64,000 bases of DNA. Origin: Pictodentalium vernedei (taxonomy: Eukaryota > Mollusca > Scaphopoda > Dentaliida > Dentaliidae). The notes below the pieces were generated by a model. The model ran no database searches, was not told the origin of the DNA, and saw only the letters and a list, made by a program, of their open reading frames with translations. Shown piece after piece: positions 36,391 through 45,031 of this stretch; within the stretch, counting starts at the first letter, position 1, and every line of letters starts with the position of its first letter. The DNA is taken from NCBI GenBank assembly GCA_031216915.1, contig CM062290.1, positions 379,980,718 to 380,044,717 of the forward strand. The letters are read 5' to 3'. Made by a program: the position numbers and the translations under genes.

Positions 36391-37299
36391 TTAGTCTGTT
36401 GGAAAGTCAAGCCGGAACATGCATTCCACTGATAAAAGAGCACTCTCAACATTAAGTGATGAATATAAAAAAAACTTTGCTCAAACTATTCAGTAAAGAC
36501 CATCTGATATAATTTGATAATGTAACGATATTGAGTTACAGGAGAAGCGTTTCCTCTTACTTTTGATATGTTGTTCAATGCCTATCCAAGTATTATATAA
36601 GCTTTAGCTTTTAGCTGATCGATTAAACATAATCAAATAACTTTATCCTTTCAGGATAGCCCTGTTGTCTAGCCATCGGGAAAGATCCTTCGGAAGTAAA
36701 TCGATTTTGAAACGTGATAGACTAACGGGATAGCGTAACAAAAAGATGTTAGCGCTCTTGAAACCTGCGAACACTGACAGAAAGTGCGTCCACCAATAGA
36801 ATGAAGGAGCCCAAAAGGAGAAAGCATTTTCAGTTGTTTATTTCACAAACCTTTAATCATGTACTTTCCATGTCCCTACAGTTTATGGGGGAGTGTCTAT
36901 AGTCTGCCCCTCTCGCCCCCGTGGTCTCAATGCAGGGAGGGCAGCTGCCTCCTCTATCCCCGTGATTCCGACGTTTCTGGCAGATAGAGGAACTATTTTT
37001 ATAAATTTAGGCTATCTGGATAACAAGAGCTATATTCAAGAAACATTTACTTTTTAAATTTACGATTTTATTCGGTTTTCTCTGATATAGTTTTACATGT
37101 TGCAAAGTCAATTCTCCCTTCCTTGACATACTTGTTAAAGAGCGGATTTCCTTTTTAAAAGCGCATTTATTTTTCAAGGAGCATATTCAAATTTTAAACT
37201 GAGTTGTAAGGATTTTCCGTCAAAAAAGGGGTATATCCCTCAATTCATCCGCCAGACGATGAATGACGAAAGTCGGAATAAACTGATGGAAATCGAATG
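36391..37299. other. No gene seen
   Basis: Non-coding spacer. No shared repeat noticed. Confidence 0.4.
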
Positions 37300-37369
37300 A
37301 GATGTAATATATTGTTGAAAAACAAGAAACGCAAAACGGGTTTTCTGTGATGATGGGCGTTCCCGCGTT

Positions 37370-38800
37370 ATGGGATAAAGAGATAGAAAACGAAATCAAT
37401 ATTTAGTGTGACCGCCATCTGAGTCCAAAACTGCTTGGCACCTTTTGTTCATTGAAGCAATCAGATTCCGGCTGGAAGCTTGAGGTATGGTGGCCCACTC
37501 TTTCTGCAACGCTTACGCCAAAGGTGGTGACGTCTGAGGTTGTGGTTGCCGTTGTCGCTCACGTCGATCCAGTTGATCCCATAGAGTTAAAACTAGAAGT
37601 CCTGTCAGGAAATGCGCACAAATAGCACGTCGATCTGTGCGTTAATTTGCGCGTTATGACCAAGTAAAGCTGTCAAATTCTGTACATATGGCCTGTGCAC
37701 AAGCAACGTCTCAGCCAATGCCCTTCCGGGTAACTCGGAGGTCCATTGGCAGAAACATTGCTTGTGTTTGCTATCAGTAACCAGGAGAACCTGTCGTGCT
37801 TTGGATGTCATTCGATATGGCAATTGCGCGCAATTCTTACGCGCAAATAAAACTAGATAAGCGCACAGTTCGTGACAGGACTTCTAGTTTTAACTGTAGA
37901 TGTTCGATTGGGTTCAAATCTGGTGATTTGGGGGGCCAGGACAGGCCTTAGATGTTGTTATCCTGTAGATTAAAAGTCGTGAGCCTTCCTCTGTGCGGTC
38001 GAACGTTGTCATGCTGGAAAATGGCGGTTGCATTCTGCATAATGGGGAACACGCGTGGCTGCAACATTTAATCTCTGCACCTCTGCGCCGTCAAGTTACC
38101 CTCAACATGGGCAAGGTCCGTTCTGCCAGTGCGTGAGATGGCTGCTAACATCATAACGCTACCACCACCAAATCTGACCACCTCCCAAACGCAGCTACGC
38201 GCAAAACGTTCTCCACAACGTCTGTACACAAGGCATCGTCCATCAACTCGGCGAAAAAGGAAACATGACTCGTCACTGAACCATAGCGTCCTCCATCTCT
38301 AATGAGGCCATGTCCAGTGCATCTGACACCATTGCAGTTGATGTCGACGATGCTGAGTCGTTAAAATGACGCCACGGACTGGCCGTCTTGCACACAGACC
38401 TGCCTCGCGTAGACGGTTGAGAACGGTCTGATCTGAAATCCTCCACCGACCTGGTAGCACTGACGTTGTAGAGGTCACTGTGGCTGTTCTCTCCCGTAAA
38501 TGATGTAACCGGATGTATCGATCCTGAGCTGGGGTTGTCACACAGGGTCTCTCGTATCTTGGAAGGTCCTGCATAGTCCCTTGGAGTTGGTAGCGGTTCT
38601 ACTGTCGTTTGGTGCCCTGTGAGACTTTGAATACTCTCGCTGCATTCGAAGCTGATTCGCCTGTTTCCAAAGGGCCAATGGCATTATTTTCTCTGAGCTT
38701 CGGTCAAACGCGTCATTTTGCATAAGTAAGATCCCTTTGAAACCAGGAACACACCGCGGACGGGACGACCGACGACCAGCGACACGCGACAACACGACAA
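37370..38800 (-). pseudogene. Tc1-like DNA transposase, degenerate, split by a MITE
   Basis: Minus-strand reading from 38,795 gives an N-terminal helix-turn-helix region. The block ISDQTVLNRLREAGLCARRP at 38,440-38,380 is a clear HTH of the Tc3 type, and LTTQHRRHQLQWCQ follows. Downstream frames at 38,300-38,000 give SDESC-like and GGGSVM-like fragments of the catalytic domain. Frameshifts and stops break it. The C-terminal part beyond 37,900 is interrupted by the family A MITE at 37,582-37,898, and transposase-like DNA continues to about 37,400. Confidence 0.82.
37582..37898. repeat. TA-target MITE family A, copy 2, inside the Tc1 remnant
   Basis: 317 bp between TAGAGTTAAAACTAGAAGTC and GACTTCTAGTTTTAACTGTA. 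This is the best complete reference copy for the one split by the Polinton: it contains GCGCGTTATGACCAAGTAAAG, the site equivalent to the Polinton target. Confidence 0.9.
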
Positions 38801-39164
38801 CGACATAAATTCGAACACATAGTAATTGAATGAGATGAACATTCCGCGTGCGGCACGGCTATTTCGTTTTGAACGTGTCGTTACAAATCGAGTATGTTAC
38901 GATTTTTCTGCATATGCCGGCGACAACGCAACCAATAATCTGTCCTGGCTGAATCACGTGTCTCCCGTGGTATCTACAAATTGCTGTTCCAGTAGAAACG
39001 CATATCTTTGACCATGGATGATACTGAGAAAATCATACTAGCCGCTCAAGAAAACCAAGTTCTGTATGATAAATGTATGAAGAAATAAAAGAATAGTAAG
39101 CACAAGGATCGGCTGTGGATGAAAATATCAGACAACCTTAACATACATGGCGAGATATTGATTT
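38801..39164. other. No gene seen
   Basis: Spacer. One short frame with no motif. Confidence 0.4.
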
Positions 39165-39432
39165 ATTTATGTATTGTTGTTTCAAGGTCGTTTCAGCTCC
39201 GGTTAGGGCCATTTCACGATCGCGGTGGCACTCAGTGGTGGAGGAAACCCTCCAGAAGCAGGTAAACCAACCTACCCCGTTTGGCAGCCAGCCTCAAGCC
39301 AACATAGACTGGAAAGATCGTCTCCAAACTAGAGATGCCTGGAATTGGATTCGAACCCCCCAACCCAGAGGTTGACAGCCCAAGGGCTCGATGGACAAAC
39401 CGCCTAACAAACTGAGCTAACGGGGAGCCCAA
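39165..39432 (-). mobile_element. tRNA-derived SINE, second family
   Basis: On the minus strand the head GGGCTCCCCGTTAGCTCAGT with A-box-like TAGCTCAGTTTG and B box GGTTCGAATCC is tRNA-like. Unrelated sequence of about 170 bp follows. The cloverleaf is not complete and the unit is too long, so it is read as a SINE and not as a tRNA gene. Confidence 0.7.
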
Positions 39433-39642
39433 ATGGTGAGATACTTATTGAAATATATATATATACATTCAGTTCGAATATGTTGATATCGTTCAATTTA
39501 ATTGTAGAGAAATTTGAAAATACGTTTTTCTGTCTGTAGGAACGCTGTTGACTTGAAGAAGACTGGGTGGATTTCGAGAAATTCGATTTATAATGGTCCT
39601 TTTTGGATCTGACTTGCGATGTGATCTTGTCTGCTAGTCTTC

Positions 39643-39719
39643 TACAGTTAAAACTAGACGTCCTGTCATGAAATGCGCACAAATAGCACGCTGATATGCA
39701 CGTTAATGTACGCGTTATG
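39643..39719. repeat. Left half of the MITE (family A) split by the Polinton
   Basis: It starts TACAGTTAAAACTAGACGTC and ends GCGTTATG at the Polinton boundary. With 57,491-57,737 it makes a 318-bp MITE (counting the duplicated 6 bp once), matching the 317 bp of the intact copies. Confidence 0.92.
39714..39719. repeat. Target-site duplication, left (GTTATG)
   Basis: Identical to 57,491-57,496. Six-base duplications are typical of Polinton integration. Confidence 0.95.
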
Positions 39720-39806
39720 AGTAGGGAGAAAAGGAGAGTCCACGACCACTTGTACATGTACGTGTACAAGATACGCACACTATGCGTTCACCAACGTGGA
39801 ATTCAG
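39720..39806. repeat. Polinton terminal inverted repeat, left (87 bp)
   Basis: It is identical over all 87 bases to the inverse of 57,404-57,490. It starts 5'-AG and contains the quasi-palindrome TTGTACATGTACGTGTACAA at 39,749-39,768. Similarity stops sharply after GGAATTCAG. Confidence 0.95.
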
Positions 39807-40428
39807 TGTTAAATCACACGCTTGTTCACAAAACTGTACATGGGTCTTGAATCGTCCCATGTACAGTCGCGACTCCTAGATCGCGGTTTTAACTTTCAAA
39901 TACTCGTGGTGAACGCGCGTTTTTAAAAAAAAGGGTGAAATTGTACTGTACACATTCATCTTGTACGTAATTTTTCGTCGACGTTCGCATCGCAGATCAG
40001 ACCCATCGATCCATCGTCGGCGAACGCGATCGAAAGCAAAAGATTTTGGGTCATCATCAAAAAACAGTATTGGGGACTCTAGACCAGCGGTTCAGAACTG
40101 TTTTTTGCGTTGGTACAGATGGTCCAGAACTCTCCCTCGTTTTTGAGGCGGTGGGTTTTTTCCCATTTATGACATTATTAGGGGAATTCCCCCACTATGA
40201 GAAATTCTCAAAAACTCAGCTGATCGAGCGATCGGATCGCTCGATTCTCGTAATAAAACTCGATCTGAACGAAAAGTGTCGTTGTCGTCGGTGTGTTGGA
40301 AATTCGCGAGCCCGCTGTCACGTTTTTGATTGATATATATATAGGGGAGAAAAAAAAATATAAATAAATAGTTATTTAGAAAAATAAATATATCAAATCG
40401 AATAGATAATAAAAAAAATACGTAAATC
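39807..40428. other. Left subterminal region of the Polinton, non-coding
   Basis: Holds a perfect 12-bp-stem hairpin ACTGTACATGGG...CCCATGTACAGT at 39,833-39,867 and an 11-bp-arm palindrome ATCGAGCGATC/GATCGCTCGAT near 40,222-40,244. The first promoter is at 40,334. Open frames here show no motif. Confidence 0.6.
40334..40350 (+). promoter_or_regulatory. TATA plus purine tract before the first gene
   Basis: TATATATATAGGGGAGA lies about 95 bp before the ATG at 40,429. The same arrangement recurs before most genes of the element. Confidence 0.6.
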
Positions 40429-40803
40429 ATGAGCGATTCTCAGACTATTAGAGCGAGGTTTCTTTTAAACATGCTGATGAGAGCATACACAATCTGCGTG
40501 AACGAACAACTACGTCCCATCTTGTTAGAACGATGCGTCGGATGTCGGGATCATCTAGACTTCGATCACGAGGATCATTCATGTCTGACGATGGAAAGGG
40601 AAGATATGGTCGTCATGTATTTCGAACCGGCGTTCGAACGCGTTAAATTCGACGATGTGATCACGTTTTGGAAGAGATTAGTCTTCTGTAAGAATCGAGA
40701 CATGCCCACAGATTTGGAAGAACTGAAATTGGCGCGTAGAAGTTTGACTTTAGAAGACAAGGGATGCATCAAGAAATTATTGCTGAATGAAGCATACGTC
40801 TAA
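40429..40803 (+). CDS. Small Cys/His protein of the Polinton, function unknown
   Basis: 124 aa starting at the ATG at 40,429 and ending TAA. The central part has CVGCRDHLDFDHEDHSC, a C-x2-C followed by several His and a Cys, so it could bind zinc. The C-terminal half is charged (FERVKFDDVITFWKRL, LARRSLTLEDKGCIKKLL) and probably helical. There is no signal peptide or membrane segment. It is the first gene inside the left end and is transcribed inward. Its short length and position suggest an accessory or regulatory protein, but I do not recognise a named family. The reading frame is intact and its base composition is like the other element genes. Confidence 0.75.
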   Translation: MSDSQTIRARFLLNMLMRAYTICVNEQLRPILLERCVGCRDHLDFDHEDHSCLTMEREDMVVMYFEPAFERVKFDDVITFWKRLVFCKNRDMPTDLEELKLARRSLTLEDKGCIKKLLLNEAYV

Positions 40804-40818
40804 GTTTTTTTTCGTTGA

Positions 40819-40836
40819 TATAAAAATAAGGGAGAG
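40819..40836 (+). promoter_or_regulatory. TATA plus purine tract before the membrane-protein gene
   Basis: TATAAAAATAAGGGAGAG lies about 103 bp before the ATG at 40,922. Confidence 0.55.
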
Positions 40837-40921
40837 TAGAAAATAAAAAAAAATAAATACACACATAAATTTTTTTTATCTAATATTAGAAAAAAAGAAA
40901 GAAAGAAAAAAAAAACACAAA

Positions 40922-41584
40922 ATGAGAACCAGAAATAAATTGTATCCGACGTTAGTGAACGACGAGGACGAGAAGCCGAACGGCGTTTTGCAGACGGCGC
41001 CGTCGCTAGAAGAAAGAGAAAGAGGAGAGAGGTATCGCATCGATCAAATCAGTAGAATCCAATTGTATCTGACTCGAGAGAGAGATTCTCGTCGTTCCCT
41101 CAAGAAGAAGTATTCGCGTTTCGTGACATTCGTCAACGCGATCGACACGACACTCATCACGATTTCCATGGGTTTACACGCGGCCAGCATCGGATTGTTG
41201 TCGACCGTGGTCGCCGTTCCGATTGTGTTGACCGTAGAAGGAGAGGCCCTCACCGCTGGATTGTTTAGCACGGTCGGAAACTTTTTGAGTAGGAAATTAT
41301 ATCTGAAGGCGAGGAAACACGACAAGATTCGCGTCTTGGCCGACTCCAAGATCGACATGATATCGGAAATGATCTCTATGGCGTTGAAAGATGGTAGGAT
41401 ATCAGATGGAGAATACTTCGCGATATTTAGCGAGAAAACGAAATACGATGCCATGAAAGAAGCCGTGAGAATCAAGACTCGTCAGATCATCAAGGAAGAG
41501 ATGAAGTATTCTCTCATGGAAAAGGGGAGGAAAGAGGCCAGGGAGGAATTCAGTAAGATGATAGAACTCAAGAGCAGCGATTGA
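40922..41584 (+). CDS. Predicted membrane protein of the Polinton
   Basis: 220 aa, intact. Residues 1-70 are hydrophilic and rich in Arg/Glu (EERERGERYRIDQISRIQLY). Residues about 75-125 form one or two hydrophobic stretches, including LITISMGLHAASIGLLSTVV and VPIVLTVEGEALTAGLFSTV, compatible with a membrane hairpin. Residues 130-220 are a charged, probably helical region (RIKTRQIIKEEMKYSLMEKG). There is no signal peptide. Its neighbours are the small Cys/His gene and the PLA2-like gene, all on the same strand with separate promoters. Membrane-active proteins are common in this class of elements and may act in virion structure or entry, but here that is only an inference. I do not recognise a named domain. 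Confidence 0.75.
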   Translation: MRTRNKLYPTLVNDEDEKPNGVLQTAPSLEERERGERYRIDQISRIQLYLTRERDSRRSLKKKYSRFVTFVNAIDTTLITISMGLHAASIGLLSTVVAVPIVLTVEGEALTAGLFSTVGNFLSRKLYLKARKHDKIRVLADSKIDMISEMISMALKDGRISDGEYFAIFSEKTKYDAMKEAVRIKTRQIIKEEMKYSLMEKGRKEAREEFSKMIELKSSD

Positions 41585-41589
41585 AAAAA

Positions 41590-41613
41590 TATATATATAT
41601 ATATAATAAGAAC
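41590..41613 (+). promoter_or_regulatory. TATA-rich promoter before the PLA2-like gene
   Basis: A TA run followed by ATAATAAGAAC lies about 100 bp before the ATG at 41,699. Confidence 0.5.
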
Positions 41614-41698
41614 AGAATTTAAAAAAAAAAAAAAAAATAAAATATTAAATATATAAAATAAAAAAAAAACGAAATTAATTTAAATAACTCTTAAAAAA

Positions 41699-42178
41699 AT
41701 GTATTGCGTAAAGTGTAAGAGAGTTACCAAGATGAGTAATTCTAGAGAAGTGCGAACTAAAAATGACAGACAGATGCTTCGCGGAATTTGCGACGTGTGT
41801 GGTTCTGTCAAGACTCGATTCGTCAAACAAAAGAATGCGAGCAAAGGTAAAGGCATCGTGAATAAAATGATCAACAATCTACCTTTTGAAATGCATCTGC
41901 CCGGTCACAGTTTCACGGGACCCGGAACGAAATTGAACAAGGGACTCAACGCCGATCTGACTCCCAAATCTTGGAGCAAACCCGTGAATAGGGTGGACGC
42001 GGCCGTGTGCGATCACGATCTGTGCTATGCCGGACATCCCGACACCAAGACTCGCAACGACGTCTGCGACAAAAACATGTTGGGGAGATTGAGAGGCATA
42101 TCGAATCCGACCAGGAGAGAGAAGATGGAACGTTCACTGGTCGGCAATCTGATCGGTGCGAAACGTCGATTCAGATAG
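41699..42178 (+). CDS. Zinc-ribbon plus phospholipase A2-like protein
   Basis: 159 aa, intact. Residues 1-42 hold two C-x2-C pairs (CVKCKRVTKM near the start, GICDVCGSVKTRF about 30 residues on), like the small zinc ribbon seen in related viral proteins. Residues about 62-128 look like a viral VP1-type phospholipase A2 domain: a calcium-loop-like HSFTGPGTKLNKGL, then VDAAVCDHDLCYAGH with the catalytic His-Asp pair, then a second acidic helix RNDVCDKNML. The C-terminus is basic (REKMERSLVGNLIGAKRRF). In parvoviruses such a domain breaches the endosomal membrane during entry, and a similar capsid-associated role is plausible here. It overlaps the integrase frame by about 20 bp. Confidence 0.82.
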   Translation: MYCVKCKRVTKMSNSREVRTKNDRQMLRGICDVCGSVKTRFVKQKNASKGKGIVNKMINNLPFEMHLPGHSFTGPGTKLNKGLNADLTPKSWSKPVNRVDAAVCDHDLCYAGHPDTKTRNDVCDKNMLGRLRGISNPTRREKMERSLVGNLIGAKRRFR

Positions 42179-43031
42179 GGCGTTCAAAAGAAAAAGCGCA
42201 TCTGAAAAGAAGAAGAAGAAACGATTATTGACGAGCGAATTGGCCGAGGAGTTACACAAACCCATAGTGCGTAAATTTCGAAAGAGAAGGGTGTTCGTGA
42301 AGGGTCTGGATGACATTTGGTCTGCCGACTTGGTCGACATGAGATCGTTTTCGAGGTGGAACGAGGGCGTCAAATATCTATTGACGGTCATCGACATGTT
42401 TTCCAAATACGGTTGGATCAGAGCTTTGAAGAATAAATCGGGACCATGCGTCGCCGAGGCTCTGAAGAGCGTGTTCGACTCGTCTTCTCGAAAACCGAGT
42501 AAATTGTGGGTGGACAAGGGAAAGGAATTCTACAACAAGGACGTTCGTCGATTGGTAGACCTCTACTCGATCGAAAACAAAGAGAAAGCCAGCATGGTGG
42601 AACGTTGGAATCGAACGATGAAGGAGAAGATGCACAAATACTTCACGGCGAATTCGACCAAGAAATACATATACGCTCTGAACGGTCTGGTGAAAGATTA
42701 CAACAACATGCGACACAGATCAATCAAGATGACTCCCGCGGAAGCTAGCGATCCTCGAAACGAAAAATGGGTCTACGCGAATCTATATCCCGAGAGATCT
42801 AATATCGGGAAAAAGTCTAGAACGCCGAAATTTGCGGTCGGCGATCGAGTGAGAATCTAAGCTTATAAGAAGCACTTCGAAAAGGGTTATACTCCTCGAT
42901 GCACCTCGGAAATCTTCGTGATAATCAAAATATTTCACACCGATCCGGTGACTTACGAAATCGAAGCTTTGGATGGAGAAGAGATCATCAGAAAGTTTTA
43001 CGAACAACAATTACAGAAGACGAAGTTTTGA
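42156..43031 (+). pseudogene. Retroviral-type (rve) integrase, in-frame stop
   Basis: The main open part, to the TAA at 42,858-42,860, is the catalytic core. WSADLVDM carries the first Asp, LWVDKGKEFYN the second, and MVERWNRTMKEKM the Glu of the DDE triad, with YLLTVIDMFSKYGW between. It is followed by HRSIKMTPAEA and FAVGDRVRI, the start of the C-terminal SH3-like domain. The same frame continues after the stop with a plausible rest of that domain to a TGA at 43,029-43,031, so the stop looks like a nonsense change. No ATG precedes the core in frame: a stop lies at 42,150-42,152, and the frame opens with GTG inside the PLA2 gene. An N-terminal zinc finger is not visible. The enzyme would insert the element and make the 6-bp duplication. 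Confidence 0.88.
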
Positions 43032-43091
43032 TGAAGAACACAAATTTTTTTTTTTTATTTACTCTCTTTAACATTTTCTTGTTTACACACA

Positions 43092-43110
43092 TATATATAT
43101 AAGAGAGAAA
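43092..43110 (+). promoter_or_regulatory. TATA plus GAGA/A tract before the capsid gene
   Basis: TATATATATAAGAGAGAAA lies about 115 bp before the ATG at 43,207. It is the clearest example of the shared pattern. Confidence 0.65.
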
Positions 43111-43206
43111 AAAAAATAATAATAAAAAATAATTAAAAACTATTTTTTTAGATAAAGAAAGCAAGTTAATTAATAAACAAAAAAAAAAAACTAAAAATCT
43201 TTTAAA

Positions 43207-44463
43207 ATGACAAATGTACTAGATATAGCACAAAGCATAGTGAAAGATGAAAGTATTCAAGAATATGAGGTTCACGAATACGAACCGGTAACTGGAACGA
43301 GTTTGAACAATGCGGGAGAGATAAGAATCAACGTTGAAACTCAAGATCTATTCATACATCCTAGCGAGAGTTACATAGTGGTGCAGGGACGTCTCACCAA
43401 GGAAGATGGGAGCGACTACGCCGACGACGACACGGTTACTCTAGCCAATAAGGGCATCATGCATCTATTCAGTAACATAAAATACATGCTATCCGGACAA
43501 GAGATAGAATCTGTTTTTCATCCCGGTCAGGCCACCACGATGTTCGGACTCTTGACGTATCCTGATGATTTTTCGAAATCCAGAGGACTTAATCAGTTGT
43601 GGGTGAAAGACACCGTAGGCCCTGCTAGCGCAGTCGGCGCCACGATATTCGACTACGTCGTCAAGACGTCCAGACCTAAAGGAACGTTTTCGTTCAGGAT
43701 ACCTTTGAAACACATCTTCGGATTCGCGGACGATTACAACAAGATCATGTACGGATTCAAACACAATCTGACGTTGATTCGAAAAGGAAACGACGACGCA
43801 ATAGTGAAACTCACCGCGACCGATGTGGGTAAGATAACTCTACACAAGATATCGTGGTTCGTTCCACACGTGGAGCCTTCGATGGATGAGAAAATGCATC
43901 TCTACGAGATCATACAATCCAAGAGTAAATTACCCGTGGGATTTAGAATGAGACAGTGCGACACGGCTAGCATTCCTCCCTCCACGAATCACATCGATTG
44001 GAGATTGACGGTGAAATCCGCTTCCGAGAGACCGCGTTTCATCGTGGTTGCATTTCAGACCGATAGGGACGGGGCTCAGGAAAAGAATGCATCGCTGTTC
44101 GATCACTGCCATTTGAGAAACATGCAAGTGTTTCTGAACGCCACGAGATATCCGGCAATCGATTACAACACGTCATTCGACAAGAACGATTTCTCCAGAC
44201 TGTACGGCAACGCCGCTGATTTTAGAAAGAAGTATCACGGTCTAGACGAATTGGTGAGCAATCCCAACATATCTCCCAGTGAATACAAGTCGATGTATCC
44301 CATGTTCGTGTTCGACGTCAGTAAACAGAGTGAACCACTCAAGAGTAGCGTGTTAGACATTCAGATCAAGATGCAATTCGATATGGAACGTGCCGAGAAA
44401 AACCGAAGCCTTGGCCCTGGTCCTGTCGCACAGAGAATTACAATTCGAATCGGACGGAAATAA
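43207..44463 (+). CDS. Major capsid protein candidate (double jelly-roll type)
   Basis: 418 aa, intact, ATG at 43,207. It is beta-rich throughout, without signal peptide or transmembrane helix. Recognisable stretches are INVETQDLFIHPSESYIVVQ near residue 40, KYMLSGQEIESVFHPGQATT around residue 95, PLKHIFGFADDYNKIMYGFK around residue 160, and a C-terminal half with FRMRQCDTASIPPSTNHIDW and RFIVVAFQTDRDGAQEKNAS. The position, length and pattern fit the hexon-like capsid protein of adintovirus-type Polintons, which forms the icosahedral shell. The family call rests on recognition of these blocks and on synteny, not on a structure prediction. Its intact frame contrasts with the broken integrase just upstream. 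The gene has its own TATA-type promoter. Confidence 0.75.
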   Translation: MTNVLDIAQSIVKDESIQEYEVHEYEPVTGTSLNNAGEIRINVETQDLFIHPSESYIVVQGRLTKEDGSDYADDDTVTLANKGIMHLFSNIKYMLSGQEIESVFHPGQATTMFGLLTYPDDFSKSRGLNQLWVKDTVGPASAVGATIFDYVVKTSRPKGTFSFRIPLKHIFGFADDYNKIMYGFKHNLTLIRKGNDDAIVKLTATDVGKITLHKISWFVPHVEPSMDEKMHLYEIIQSKSKLPVGFRMRQCDTASIPPSTNHIDWRLTVKSASERPRFIVVAFQTDRDGAQEKNASLFDHCHLRNMQVFLNATRYPAIDYNTSFDKNDFSRLYGNAADFRKKYHGLDELVSNPNISPSEYKSMYPMFVFDVSKQSEPLKSSVLDIQIKMQFDMERAEKNRSLGPGPVAQRITIRIGRK

Positions 44464-44566
44464 GATGTCGATCATTCGATGAGAGACGAGTGTGTGAAAA
44501 AAAAAATTAATAAACGTTAAAAATGTGGATGTAAGATTAATTAAAAACTAAAATCTCGAAAACAAA

Positions 44567-44896
44567 ATGAATGTTTTTGACACGAAAACAACAAATCATC
44601 TGTTCACTTCAGATTACTACGATGTTAAAATAAAATACTTGGAAAAATGGATTCAAATTGAATATGAAGAACGTAACACAAAAAAAAGGATGGAATAGTT
44701 GTGATTTTAACGAATATCGTTTAAAAGAAAATGAAGAGTTTGATCTCATAAGATCTAACAAAGAAATTATAAAAAATACAATTTTAAAATGTCGCAAATG
44801 TAAGAAACGTCAAATAAAAATCGAATCTCAACAAACTAGATCTGGTGATGAACCAACAACCGTATTCGCAAAGTGTATAAATTGAAATCATAAATG
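44567..44896 (+). pseudogene. TFIIS-like zinc-ribbon protein, frameshifted, final Cys codon is TGA
   Basis: The first part opens at the ATG 44,567 and runs to a stop at about 44,698. An A-run at about 44,680-44,690 seems to have shifted the frame, and the continuation (44,658-44,885) reads EFDLIRSNKEIIKN and then ILKCRKCKKRQIKIES, QQTRSGDEPTTVFAKC. This is the C-terminal ribbon of transcription elongation factor TFIIS. The C-x2-C, the Q-T-R-S-x-D-E-P loop with the catalytic Asp-Glu pair and the third Cys all have the standard spacing. The codon where the fourth Cys is expected is TGA (44,883-44,885), and the frame then continues NHKW, the usual end, to a TAA at about 44,895. It may have helped RNA polymerase II through the element's genes. 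Confidence 0.75.
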
Positions 44897-44923
44897 GATA
44901 GAAAATTAAAAAAAAAAAAAAAA

Positions 44924-44966
44924 AACTAATGAGATATAGAGAACATCTCTCTATATCGCATTAGTT
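44924..44966. terminator. Hairpin between convergent genes
   Basis: AACTAATG-A-GATATAGAGA pairs with TCTCTATATC-G-CATTAGTT, flanked by A-runs and T-runs on both sides. It lies between the plus-strand gene block and the minus-strand fibre gene, so it can serve transcripts from both directions. It shares TAATGAGAT with the hairpin at 52,349. Confidence 0.6.
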
Positions 44967-45031
44967 TTTTTTTTGTTGTTTTTAATAATCACACATTATT
45001 TTTTTTTTTTAATTCATTATTTTCCATGCGT

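Noticed and set aside
44924..44966. SECIS element to read the TGA at 44,883 as selenocysteine
   Set aside because: ATGA is on the 5' side, but the opposite side has CGCA and not the required GA pair. The hairpin is only about 40 bases from the TGA, and other genes of the element are broken by TAA and TAG as well.
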